Origin: Schaalia cardiffensis | Lineage (GTDB): Bacteria > Actinomycetota > Actinomycetes > Actinomycetales > Actinomycetaceae | Reading direction: 5' to 3' | Assembly: GCF_016405145.1 (NCBI RefSeq) | Contig: NZ_JAEKIA010000010.1 | Span: 1 to 64,000, forward strand | DNA: 64,000 nucleotides | Part shown: piece by piece, positions 55,616-64,000 of the stretch | Numbering within the stretch: the first letter of the stretch is position 1 | How the letters are laid out: every line of letters starts with the position of its first letter | The notes under the pieces: model-generated | Seen by the model: only the letters and a program-made list of their open reading frames with translations | The model's database searches: none | What the model was told of the DNA's origin: nothing | Program-made: the position numbers and the translations under genes

Positions 55616-58198
55616 ATGAGCCAATCGAGATTGTTGACGCGAACAACGCGGCGAGGCCCGAGATACCTGTGGAAACGACGTGTGATCGCCTCCCTCTCCA
55701 TGCTCACTCTTGGAGTTTCGGGAATTGCGGGCGCTGCGTGGGCGGATCCTGCAGGCCCTCAAAGTGATGTGGAACCAGTGGTAGGAAGCTCTCCATTCGA
55801 CAGTGGAGATGTGCCGAGCGCGGATAGCTCGTCAGCCTCGACTACCGAGCTTGATGCTGAGGGGGAGGATGCAGAGCCTGGGGATGACACCACTGCGACA
55901 CCGGAAGCATCCTCTGAGTCCTCTGCCGACTCAGGTGCGGGCGATGCCTCAGCCCCAGATGAGTCCGCTGGGGATGCGAGTGGCGAGGAGTCCGCGATCG
56001 ATCCGGGTGCGCCTCGCATGGCTCCCGCGGCGCTTCGCGGCACGATCCCTCTGCAGGTTCAGGCTCAGGCAGCGAATCATGATGGGATAAATGGCACTAC
56101 GGGGGGAGATATTCGCTACGGCTCTGCGGCTGCAGGAACTGTGAGCGGCACAATCGGAAATCCCGGGGTCGAAGTAGGATCGAACTCGACCGCTTTCGTG
56201 GGCCCAGGGAAAATGGTCTACTCCGCGCATGGCCGTGGACAGAAGTGTTTGAAAAAGATGGCTGGCAAATGTGTTCTCTATGAGGGCCAAGAGGATGGGG
56301 AGCTGAACTTGAACGTCAAGTCTGCTGTCGGCTTCGCTCCGCGTGAAGTTGGTAGCGTTGATGTTGGGAAAGAGTTCGCCCTCGGCTACTTCGTGCACGT
56401 GAACAACCCGATTGTGGGCTCGGGCGGAGGCGGGGGGCAGCATTATGCAGCCACGCTCAACATCAAACTCACACTCAATGGTGTGGAGAAAACCCTGAGT
56501 TTCCCCTGGACGATCCACGAGACCCCGAACAATGGGCCTCAGCCTAATGACATCCTGAACTTCACCTCGACGGTCGCGCCGGTCTCATTCGAATCAAACA
56601 ACCTCAACTACACGCTCACCATCCACGGTTTCACGCAGAACACCGGCGCCTCGTGCCCTGCGGAACTCACCGGAGGAACCCCGCTTTCCGAGCAGTTCAT
56701 TACCGTGGAAGGCCAGAAGACCTACGGATGCCTCTGGGCCTCCATTGAACAGGTCCGCAAGGTGACGATCGAGAAGAAGGTTGAAAAGGCGCCAGACATG
56801 GTCGGCGAGATTCCCGACACCACGTTCGGTTTCACGACCACCGGTGAACTGAGCAACCTATGGGGGACGGGCGGTAAATTCAGCCTCAAGCCCAAAGAGG
56901 CGACTCCCGCCACGGAAGTGAATGAGAATGGATACAACACGGGCAAAGAACTCAAGATCACCGAGGATACGCTTGGCGCTAACTGGTCTTTGAAATCCCT
57001 CAGCTGTAAGGACGCAGATGGACACGGTGCTCCTATTGGCTCCATTTCAGAAGGCACTCTGACCCTCGCGAAGGGGCTGGCGGAGGCGGATTCCGCGAAG
57101 GTCCCGATCCGATGCACCTACACGAACCTCTACACTCCACCGGCGACAATCACGCTCCTCAAAGAGGTGAGTTCAGGAACAGCAGCTGCCTCGAACTGGA
57201 CGCTCAGTGCAACGCATGGCGCTGAGAGCGTGACTGGAGACTCCGGTGAGTCCGGTAAGGTTACGCCGAACCAGGTGTATTCGCTCAGCGAAACACCCAA
57301 AGTAGGTTTCAACGAAGCTGAGCAATACGAGCTTGAGGCGTGGTCCTGCTCCGCAGATCAAGGGCAACTCACATTCGATGCCAATGCGAAGACGGTGACA
57401 CCCAAACCCGGACAGAAGGTGACCTGCACGGCGAAGAACAGGCTGAAGTCGGCGACCCTGACCCTGGTGAAGGAGATCAAGGTTCCTGCGGGCGCGCCCG
57501 ACTGGGCGAAGAAAGCAACGGAGAAAGACTGGAACCTGAAGGCCAGCGGACCTACGAACATCGAGGGAACTTCCGGAGACTCTTCCGTCACGAAACAGAA
57601 GATTCAGCCCGGCAACTACACGCTGAGCGAGACAGCAAACTCGGCAGGCATCACAGGTGGGCTCCCCGCCACGGCCTATGCCGAATCCTGGGAGTGCCTC
57701 GACGCTAAGGGTGCGAACGTTCAGAAGGACTCCAAAGGCACATTCCCCTTCGCTGTGGGTGGGACATACACCTGCACGGCCACGAACACCCTTCGGACAG
57801 GTGGAGCGAAGTGGAAGAAGACCGGTAAAGGGGAGCCGCTCACAGGCTCCGAATGGACTCTCACTCTCAACGGAGTAGCCGGCGCAACAGTGGGGGTGAG
57901 CTCCGCTACCTCTGAGTTCGAAGTCCAGGATCTCCCGGTCGGCATCTACACGCTGCACGAGTCGAAGGTCCCCGCAGGCTATCTCGCACATGATGATCTT
58001 CAGATTGAGATCAAAGAGGGCGAGACGAACCTGGATCACTACACCGCTCCGATCGACAACAAGAAGCGGCCTGTTCCAAGATTGCCTCTCACGGGCGGAC
58101 TTGGTGAGGATTGGTTTGTGATCCTCGCAGGCGGCGCCGGAGGCATCGCGGCTCTCCTCGCAGTTGCCGCTCGGCGACGCAAAAGGAGCGCTTCCTGA
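55616..58198 (+). CDS. Large LPXTG pilus subunit or tip adhesin
   Basis: This 860-residue protein has a long signal peptide (basic N-region, hydrophobic part about 20-42). An acidic Ser/Asp/Glu-rich linker follows (about 45-130), then an adhesive domain (about 140-370). Next come two to three repeated immunoglobulin-like domains of the DUF5979 type (VTIEKKVEKAPD, ITLLKEVSSG, LTLVKEIKVPAG) and a Cna-B/SpaA domain with the E-box-like LHESKVPAGYL. It ends LPLTGG at about 823, a membrane helix and RRRKRSAS. The order of domains and the sortase downstream indicate a tip or minor pilin. Confidence 0.85.
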   Translation: MSQSRLLTRTTRRGPRYLWKRRVIASLSMLTLGVSGIAGAAWADPAGPQSDVEPVVGSSPFDSGDVPSADSSSASTTELDAEGEDAEPGDDTTATPEASSESSADSGAGDASAPDESAGDASGEESAIDPGAPRMAPAALRGTIPLQVQAQAANHDGINGTTGGDIRYGSAAAGTVSGTIGNPGVEVGSNSTAFVGPGKMVYSAHGRGQKCLKKMAGKCVLYEGQEDGELNLNVKSAVGFAPREVGSVDVGKEFALGYFVHVNNPIVGSGGGGGQHYAATLNIKLTLNGVEKTLSFPWTIHETPNNGPQPNDILNFTSTVAPVSFESNNLNYTLTIHGFTQNTGASCPAELTGGTPLSEQFITVEGQKTYGCLWASIEQVRKVTIEKKVEKAPDMVGEIPDTTFGFTTTGELSNLWGTGGKFSLKPKEATPATEVNENGYNTGKELKITEDTLGANWSLKSLSCKDADGHGAPIGSISEGTLTLAKGLAEADSAKVPIRCTYTNLYTPPATITLLKEVSSGTAAASNWTLSATHGAESVTGDSGESGKVTPNQVYSLSETPKVGFNEAEQYELEAWSCSADQGQLTFDANAKTVTPKPGQKVTCTAKNRLKSATLTLVKEIKVPAGAPDWAKKATEKDWNLKASGPTNIEGTSGDSSVTKQKIQPGNYTLSETANSAGITGGLPATAYAESWECLDAKGANVQKDSKGTFPFAVGGTYTCTATNTLRTGGAKWKKTGKGEPLTGSEWTLTLNGVAGATVGVSSATSEFEVQDLPVGIYTLHESKVPAGYLAHDDLQIEIKEGETNLDHYTAPIDNKKRPVPRLPLTGGLGEDWFVILAGGAGGIAALLAVAARRRKRSAS

Positions 58199-58233
58199 TC
58201 CGAAAGCGCTGATGGTGTCGATCTGAACACCAA

Positions 58234-58274
58234 AGGAGTGCCGGGTTTTCCCTGTCGGGGAGCCCGGCACTCCT
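58234..58274 (+). terminator. Terminator-like hairpin after the large pilus gene
   Basis: AGGAGTGCCGGG (58234-58245) pairs with CCCGGCACTCCT (58263-58274) across a 17-nt loop. The following sequence is T-rich. Confidence 0.7.
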
Positions 58275-58329
58275 CACCTTCTCACTCTTCACTGCCGAAG
58301 CTCGGGGAGAAGAGGCACCTGGTGCCTCC

Positions 58330-58500
58330 CGGACTCGCGACTACGTGTGCTGGGGATGCCACCTGGAGGTGCCTGATTGGCGGATTTCGGGGGATTCTCG
58401 ACCATGCGTGCTGGGGTGGATACAAGGATCTGCGCCTGAGCGGCGGATTTCGAAAGGACCCGCGACCACGCGCGCTGGGGCGGGCAAAGGTTTTAGGAAG
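58330..58500. repeat. Degenerate 63-bp repeat between pilus gene and sortase gene
   Basis: CGGATTTCG recurs at about 58381 and 58444, and a CGTGCTGGGG element recurs three times at about 62-64 bp spacing. From here to 58957 no coding frame with natural composition is seen. Confidence 0.5.
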
Positions 58501-58957
58501 TGTCTCCTCTCGTGTCACCCTGATGGGGCGCAGCCTCCCAGCCTGCGACTACGGCTACCACCTCGGGCACTCGGCGCGCCTTGCCAGTACTTTCGCGACG
58601 CGGCGGCAGAGCGATACTCTCTCCGCAGCTCTCATCGCAAGCCCGCGCTGCTTCCCACGTGCAAAGGCAGTAGGGGAGGACAAGCATCGGAGGTAGCCCC
58701 GAGCCAAGCACAAGGAGGAGGACGAGGAATAACAAGGATGGCCGAACACAGGGGAAGGAACAGGCGAAGACACTTCCGTCTCCTCGAAGCTTGCTGTGCG
58801 TGTTGCAGCCGGTGGAGACAGTGACTCGTTAGTGTGATCGAAAGCCTGTGCACGGTAGCCTCGTACAGCGCAGCTCAGTCACCTGCAGGCTTCGGGGGAC
58901 TCGACGAAAGCCGTCGAGAACTCCACGCAACACACAAGTGAAGTGGGGGAGAAGAAA

Positions 58958-59857
58958 GTGCGAAAGGCTCAGATGAGGCCACGTCCTCGGATGGTGTGGC
59001 GATTCCATGTCCTCCCTATGCTTGTGGCGCTACTCGCCCTTTTCGGTATTACGATCGCGAGCTACCCGCCGATGGCGCAGTGGTTCAGTCAGTACCAGCA
59101 ATCACAGATCGTCAACTCGTACTCGAGCACAGTTGCCACCGGCCTGGACCCGAGCTCTGAGGAACAGCTCACCGAAGCGAGAGGGTACAACGAAGCACTA
59201 TCGGTGGGGGCCCTACTCGAAGCGAATACGAATGTTCCCAAGGGGGCGGGGAATGAGAATCAGGGCGGCTTCGATTACGACTCGCTCCTCAATGTCGGCG
59301 ACACTGGGCTCATGGGGCGCATCAAGATCCCCGCAATCAATGCAGACCTCCCCATCTACCACGGAACAAGTGATGAAACCCTTCTCAAAGGCATTGGGCA
59401 TCTGAAAGGCACATCCTTGCCGGTCGGCGGCGTCGGTACACGTGCAGTCCTGACCGGGCACCGAGGTTTGGCAAAGGCTGAAATGTTTACCAAGCTCAAC
59501 GAAGTCGTCGTGGGGGACGAAATCACCCTTGAAATCCTCGATCAAGCCCTGAGCTATCGAGTCACTGAAATCAAAATTGTTGAACCCGAAGACACCGAGG
59601 AATTGCAGGCGGTGCCGGGCCGCGACCTGGTCACTTTGGTGACCTGCACACCCCTGGGTATTAACACCCAACGCATCCTTGTGACTGGAGAACGAGTCCT
59701 CCCGACGCCACCTGAGACGATTGAGGATCTTGGTGCAAAGCCAGAGGTTCCAGGATTCCCATGGTGGGCGATTATTCAGGTAGCGGGGTTCCTTCTTACC
59801 GCTGTGTATGTGTGGCGCTCCGGACGTGAAACTGAAGCAGAGCCTTCAGCGGCCTGA
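58958..59857 (+). CDS. Class C sortase
   Basis: The GTG at 58958 has GGGGGAG 6 nt upstream; another GTG lies at 58943. The 299-residue enzyme has an N-terminal membrane helix (about 16-36), catalytic His168 (LTGHRGL), Cys230 (LVTCTPLG) and Arg239 (NTQR), and a C-terminal membrane helix followed by a charged tail. This is the usual layout of pilus-polymerising sortases. An obvious DPF/W lid motif is absent; LDPSSEE at 63-69 may be a degenerate one. It serves the LPLTG proteins on either side. Confidence 0.9.
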   Translation: MRKAQMRPRPRMVWRFHVLPMLVALLALFGITIASYPPMAQWFSQYQQSQIVNSYSSTVATGLDPSSEEQLTEARGYNEALSVGALLEANTNVPKGAGNENQGGFDYDSLLNVGDTGLMGRIKIPAINADLPIYHGTSDETLLKGIGHLKGTSLPVGGVGTRAVLTGHRGLAKAEMFTKLNEVVVGDEITLEILDQALSYRVTEIKIVEPEDTEELQAVPGRDLVTLVTCTPLGINTQRILVTGERVLPTPPETIEDLGAKPEVPGFPWWAIIQVAGFLLTAVYVWRSGRETEAEPSAA

Positions 59858-60122
59858 ACGCGGGGAGTGGTTCTGCTTGCACAAGCCGTGATGCAGCTTT
59901 GGGCTGTGGTGGTGAAGCGTAATCATACTGTGACCCGAAGGGTTGTGATCCGGCTAATGTGAGCTTTAGTCTGTACTCATCGGTTGCTGCTTGCTCATTG
60001 AGTGTTCGAGGCTCTTGGTGATGCTGGCGACCATTTCGATCCTGTTTTGGCCGCTGAGCGGCCAATGCTTCAGGCACATGGTGGCGGGTGATCCGCCGAG
60101 TTCACGAAGGGAGTTCACCTCC
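59858..60122. other. Gap between sortase and pilin genes
   Basis: 265 bp without a gene. GAAGGGAG at about 60106 is the pilin ribosome site. A promoter here is plausible but not clear. Confidence 0.35.
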
Positions 60123-61574
60123 ATGAGCACGACTACGAGAGAACGCCGCATTGTTGCGGTTCTTGCTTCGCTCGTCCTGAGTCTTTTCACCCTCTTTGCT
60201 CTGTCGAGCGCGGCTATGGCGACGACAGGTAATGATATGGGGAACATTACGGACACTGCAGGCACGATCAACGTGTACAAACACGCCAACCCAGGCGGGA
60301 CCCTCAACTACGGCAACGGCAACGAGGCTGTGGCAGAGGGGGAACTCCTTGATGGCGTGACTTTCACCCTGTACAAGGTGAAGGACGTTGATCTAGTCAA
60401 TGGCAACACGGGCTGGGAGATCGTTGGGAAGGTCACGGATCCTGCCAAGCCTGTCGTGCCTGCGCTTGATAACCAGACCTCGCCAACACAGGTGACGATT
60501 GGCGGTGCTCCTTACGATCTCGGGCCGGGAACTGACAAAACGACAGGTGATGGAGGGGAATCGGGGCTTGCCAAGTTCGCTGACGTGCACCCGGGGCTCT
60601 ACATTGTCGTCGAGAAGGAAAGAGGCTGGCCTCTTCCTAATCACTCCATGATTGTTTCCAAGGCGGCGCCCTTCTTCGTTGTCTTGCCGATCAAGGACGC
60701 TAAGGGCGCCTGGTCGTACACGGCGAATGTTCACCCGAAGAACACAGTGTCATATGGGCCGCAAAAGTCTGCGGAAGTGAAGAATGACGCCGATGGTGTG
60801 ATCACCTGGACCGTGGAGCAGACTCTTCCAACCTTTGATGACACCAACAAACTCACGGAGTTCAGGTTCTCGGACGATCTTTCCTCAGCCGGTGATACGA
60901 AAGGCACTCTTGACTCGGTGAAGGTCACGGTGAACGGGGACGACAAGACGGGTGACTTCACCACGGCACTTGTTGACAAGGTTCTGAGCATTACGGCGGG
61001 CAATCCGGGCGGTCTTCCCTCAGGCGGAAAGATTGTCGCAACCTACACCACCAAGGCTTTCGGGAACGGTCAATACGAAAACAAAGTCAATACTTTTATC
61101 AATAATGTCGACGTTGGTTGGGCCTCGGCAGCTGCCACGCTCGGCAAAATCATAGTCGAAAAGAAAGATGCGGCGGATAAGGGCCGCTACCTCAGTGGTG
61201 CCGTGTTCAAGGTCTGTGTCGACGAAGATGGAGTGGAAGAGACCAAGGATTGTCCCGCTGTTGGAACGATCACCACGGAAAAGTTCCTGGGGACGGGATA
61301 TCTCGACAATCTGAAGATCCAGAAGTACGTCCTCTTCGAGACCGCGGCCCCCGCTGGATACACTTTCAACCCGGACACGCCTTACAAGGCAGATCTCACC
61401 ACAGCTGCCAACAACACCGTCACGTTAACGATCGAGAACACGAAGACGAACGTGCCGACCTTGCCGCTCACGGGTGCGGACGGCCAGCTCCTCATGACCA
61501 TTGGAGGTGTCGCACTCGTCCTCCTTGCCGGTGGAGTCTTCCTCGTCGCCCGCAAGAAGCGCTCTGAGAAGTGA
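60123..61574 (+). CDS. Major (shaft) pilin, LPXTG
   Basis: This 483-residue protein has a signal peptide (1-33). It carries the pilin motif in SYTANVHPKNTVSYG (about residue 200), whose lysine links subunits, an E-box FETAAPAGYTF (about 407-417) and a sorting signal LPLTG at about 447, followed by a membrane helix and RKKRSEK. Isopeptide-forming Cna-B-like domains are typical (FimA/FimP/SpaA type). It is 265 bp after the sortase gene. Confidence 0.9.
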   Translation: MSTTTRERRIVAVLASLVLSLFTLFALSSAAMATTGNDMGNITDTAGTINVYKHANPGGTLNYGNGNEAVAEGELLDGVTFTLYKVKDVDLVNGNTGWEIVGKVTDPAKPVVPALDNQTSPTQVTIGGAPYDLGPGTDKTTGDGGESGLAKFADVHPGLYIVVEKERGWPLPNHSMIVSKAAPFFVVLPIKDAKGAWSYTANVHPKNTVSYGPQKSAEVKNDADGVITWTVEQTLPTFDDTNKLTEFRFSDDLSSAGDTKGTLDSVKVTVNGDDKTGDFTTALVDKVLSITAGNPGGLPSGGKIVATYTTKAFGNGQYENKVNTFINNVDVGWASAAATLGKIIVEKKDAADKGRYLSGAVFKVCVDEDGVEETKDCPAVGTITTEKFLGTGYLDNLKIQKYVLFETAAPAGYTFNPDTPYKADLTTAANNTVTLTIENTKTNVPTLPLTGADGQLLMTIGGVALVLLAGGVFLVARKKRSEK

Positions 61575-61650
61575 GCCCTCGAATGCAGTGCCTCGCTCAC
61601 TTAACGGCATGAACGCCGAAGCAGGACTGCATTCGACAAGATGACACCCT

Positions 61651-61684
61651 GTGGCGGGGAATCCCCAATAGGATTCCCCGCCAC
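61651..61684 (+). terminator. Perfect 14-bp hairpin after the pilin gene
   Basis: GTGGCGGGGAATCC (61651-61664) pairs with GGATTCCCCGCCAC (61671-61684) around CCAATA. No T run follows. Confidence 0.7.
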
Positions 61685-61784
61685 GGCCATGTCCTCCCGA
61701 AAAAACTCCATCACCCCGCCTCGCCCCCAAGACTCCCGTTAGTAGTGATTCTCAGGCCCGGGCTCGCTGCCGTTGGAGTAAGAG

Positions 61785-61885
61785 CGTGCTGTAGTTTCGC
61801 GCTATCTGCCGACTCGATGAAAGGGTGCTGTAGCTCCGCGCTATCTGCACTCTGGGTCGAAACCAGGCAATAGTTTCGAGCTATC
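61785..61885. repeat. 40-bp repeat, three copies
   Basis: TAGTTTCGCGCTATCT-like segments lie at 61792, 61831 and 61871 (39 and 40 bp apart), each with a GAAAC/GATGA spacer. No gene is seen from 61575 to 62564. Confidence 0.6.
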
Positions 61886-62179
61886 TCGAGTCTGGGCGAA
61901 ACCTTCCCGTCTCCAGACCGGCCCCTGATTCTGGCAGGGCAGAACCGTGCTCAAGCTCTGAATTCGCTGTAGGCCCCGACCTTGCTCCAGGCGCGGTGGA
62001 ACCGTCCCACATCCAGATCTGCCCCGCTCACTGTATGGGCGAAACCTCAGCTGCAGAGCCCCCCAACCTTCAACAAAGCCGATCTCGCTCCAGGCGACAT
62101 CCAAAACTGCGCCCGCCGAAATACGAATACGCGCAAGCCAAAATGAGACTGTGCTCCCGGTGGCCCCGCCCTCGTCGCT

Positions 62180-62208
62180 TTGGCGACACGCCCGAGCGCG
62201 TATACACT
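62180..62208 (+). promoter_or_regulatory. Promoter of the S10 operon
   Basis: TTGGCG (62180-62185), a 17-bp spacer and TACACT (62203-62208). A leader of about 350 nt follows. Confidence 0.5.
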
Positions 62209-62379
62209 AAACCCCCGGAGTTGCCCCTCATCCTCGGCGGGAATGCCCACCGGGCATCGTCCTCGTCAATAGGTCAAGGGACCAGCAGCAACTATCCGAT
62301 CAATGTCAGGGGATTCACACGACATCCCACAGCGTCGAGCTTGCCGGGAAGAATGCGAATCTGAAAGACTAATACGGTT

Positions 62380-62418
62380 GCCCCGCACATGCGGGGCGGT
62401 TCCGCGGGAACTCCGCGG
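62380..62418 (+). other. Two hairpins in the rpsJ leader
   Basis: GCCCCGC-ACAT-GCGGGGC (62380-62397) and CCGCGG-GAACT-CCGCGG (62402-62418). They may belong to a regulatory S10 leader, for example a binding site for L4, which is inference. Confidence 0.4.
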
Positions 62419-62564
62419 ACCGGGCATTCCGCCCGTGATCTTTGGACAAGACAACGGTCCACTCCCCACCCCGGGGAGAACCGCGCGTACGATGGTCGCT
62501 TCACAAGCGACACGCCCGAGTGCGGGGACCGGTGACGAATCTGTACGAGAAGAGGTAAGACGGC

Positions 62565-62873
62565 ATGGCGGGACAGAAGATCCGCATCCGGCTCAAGTCG
62601 TATGACCACGAGGTCATCGACAGCTCCGCGCGCAAAATCGTGGACACCGTGCAGCGAGCAGGCGCCACCGTGGTGGGCCCCGTCCCGCTGCCGACCGAAA
62701 AGAACGTGTTCGTCGTCATTCGGTCGCCCCACAAGTACAAGGACAGCCGCGAGCACTTCGAAATGCGCACCCACAAGCGGCTCATCGACATCATCGACCC
62801 GACCCCGAAGGCCGTCGACTCGCTCATGCGTCTCGATCTGCCCGCGGACGTCAACATCGAGATCAAGCTCTGA
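62565..62873 (+). CDS. rpsJ: Ribosomal protein S10
   Basis: This 102-residue protein reads [21 protein letters not shown] and [37 protein letters not shown], as standard for S10/NusE. It is the first gene of the S10 operon. rplC follows after 11 bp. Confidence 0.97.
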   Translation: MAGQKIRIRLKSYDHEVIDSSARKIVDTVQRAGATVVGPVPLPTEKNVFVVIRSPHKYKDSREHFEMRTHKRLIDIIDPTPKAVDSLMRLDLPADVNIEIKL

Positions 62874-62884
62874 GGACATCTGCA

Positions 62885-63553
62885 ATGACTACTGACAACA
62901 AGCAGCACGCAGCTGCGCCGGTTCAGGCGCTGCTCGGCCGCAAACTCGGCATGACCCAGGTCTGGGATGCCGACGGCCGTCTCGTGCCCCTCACTGTCGT
63001 GCAGGTCGGCACCAACGTCGTGACCCAGGTCCGCACCGAAGAGGTCGACGGATACAGCGCCGTCCAGCTCGGATTCGGTGAAATCCCCGCTCGCAAGGTC
63101 ACCAAGCCCATGGCCGGACACTTCGCGAAGGCAGGCGTTGAACCGCGCCGTCACCTCGCCGAAGTCCGCACCTCCGCCGCCGACAACTACGAGCTCGGCC
63201 AGGAACTCCAAGCCACCGTGTTCGAAGCCGGTCAGGCTGTCGACGTCTCTGGCAACACCAAGGGCAAGGGCTTCGCGGGCGTCATGAAGCGCCACGGCTT
63301 CGCCGGCGTTTCCGCCAGCCACGGCGCGCACCGCAATCACCGCAAGCCCGGTTCGATCGGCGCCTGCGCAACCCCCGGACGCATCTTCAAGGGCCTGCGC
63401 ATGGCCGGCCGCATGGGGAACGTCCGCCGTACCGTCCAGAACCTGAAGATTCAGGCCGTGGACGCCGAGAAGGGCCTGCTGCTCATCAGCGGCGCCATCC
63501 CGGGTCCCAAGAACGGCGTGGTCCTGGTTCGCTCCTCCGTGAAGGGTGCGTGA
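62885..63553 (+). CDS. rplC: Ribosomal protein L3
   Basis: This 222-residue protein has [52 protein letters not shown] and [13 protein letters not shown], as typical L3. A short N-terminal extension ([13 protein letters not shown]) is present. rplD starts one base after the stop. Confidence 0.97.
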   Translation: MTTDNKQHAAAPVQALLGRKLGMTQVWDADGRLVPLTVVQVGTNVVTQVRTEEVDGYSAVQLGFGEIPARKVTKPMAGHFAKAGVEPRRHLAEVRTSAADNYELGQELQATVFEAGQAVDVSGNTKGKGFAGVMKRHGFAGVSASHGAHRNHRKPGSIGACATPGRIFKGLRMAGRMGNVRRTVQNLKIQAVDAEKGLLLISGAIPGPKNGVVLVRSSVKGA

Positions 63554-63554
63554 A

Positions 63555-64000
63555 ATGTCTGAGGTCCAGACTCTCGACGTTCTCGATCTCCAGGGTAAGA
63601 AGGCCGCATCGGTCGAACTCCCTGCAGAGATCTTCGACGTCCCCACCAATATCCCGCTTATGCACCAGGTCGTCGTCGCACAGCTGGCCGCCGCCCGCCA
63701 GGGCACGCACGCCACGAAGACGCGCGGCATGGTTTCTGGCGGCGGCAAGAAGCCGTTCCGTCAGAAGGGCACCGGTAACGCCCGTCAGGGTTCGATCCGC
63801 GCCCCGCACTTCACCGGCGGCGGCATCGTCCACGGCCCGCAGCCGCGCGACTACGACCAGCGCACCCCCAAGAAGATGAAGCAGGGCGCTCTGCGCTCCG
63901 CTCTGTCCGACCGTGCGCGCAATGGCCGTATCCACGTCGTCACGGCTCTCATCGAAGGTGAGACCCCGAAGACGAAGATCGCTCTCGCAGCGCTGCGCGC
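63555..64000 (+). CDS. rplD: Ribosomal protein L4 (cut by the window edge)
   Basis: The visible 148 residues contain [40 protein letters not shown], diagnostic of L4, which also regulates S10 operons in some bacteria. The 3' part lies beyond the window. Confidence 0.96.
   Translation, partial: MSEVQTLDVLDLQGKKAASVELPAEIFDVPTNIPLMHQVVVAQLAAARQGTHATKTRGMVSGGGKKPFRQKGTGNARQGSIRAPHFTGGGIVHGPQPRDYDQRTPKKMKQGALRSALSDRARNGRIHVVTALIEGETPKTKIALAALR

Noticed and set aside
58238-58824. Small frames between the pilus and sortase genes
   Set aside because: They lack ribosome sites, overlap each other in several frames and follow a degenerate DNA repeat.

Overview
The window is a high-GC actinobacterial chromosome segment. 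It fits Actinomycetaceae (Schaalia/Actinomyces-like): RpoB, RpoC, EF-G, EF-Tu and S12 are of actinobacterial type, GTG and TTG starts are frequent, TANNNT -10 boxes lie about 6 nt before the start codon of several genes, and there are LPXTG pili with a class C sortase. This placement comes from reading, not from a database search.

Region 1 (1-1681) is chromosome: a possible transposase edge, an AlkD-like DNA alkylation repair gene and a 94-bp tandem repeat array. Region 2 (1682-37582) is an integrative and conjugative element (ICE) of about 35.8 kb. It is inserted at the 3' end of a tRNA gene with anticodon CAT and bounded by 40-bp identical direct repeats (1719-1758 and 37543-37582). Its left end has a repressor/excisionase switch, a membrane protein and a large LPXTG adhesin, then three overlapping winged-helix genes with an iteron-like repeat (replication). 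A type IV secretion operon follows (DUF6668-like protein, small pilin-like protein, VirB8-like, VirB6-like, SCO6880-like, VirB4-like, VirD4-like, unknown coiled-coil protein). Next come a leftward SecB-like chaperone/HTH antitoxin/HigB-like toxin group, a DUF4913 protein, the MobA/MobC relaxosome with an oriT-like hairpin region, and a DprA-like gene with a frameshifted phosphoribosyltransferase. The right half, all leftward, carries a giant methylase-helicase, a nested gene, SSB, a cell-wall hydrolase, a glutaredoxin fusion, a DUF2786 protein, ParA and its partner, two paralogous small proteins and the tyrosine integrase.

Region 3 (37583-64000) is the conserved rpoB-rpoC / rpsL-rpsG-fusA-tuf / rpsJ-rplC-rplD backbone, but its junctions are expanded. 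Between rpoC and rpsL lie about 5 kb of degenerate repeats, with two 94/105-bp arrays flanking an AbiEi/DUF559-like endonuclease gene. Between tuf and rpsJ lies a pilus cluster (large LPXTG subunit, class C sortase, shaft pilin).

The ICE genes form a coherent life cycle. The repressor/Xis pair and integrase decide excision, the wHTH proteins and Par proteins support the circle, MobA/MobC with the coupling protein deliver DNA to the secretion channel, and the hydrolase opens the wall. The toxin-antitoxin-chaperone group probably stabilises the element. The most unusual reading is that excision would join the repressor reading frame, through the att site, to a hydrophobic tail encoded next to int.
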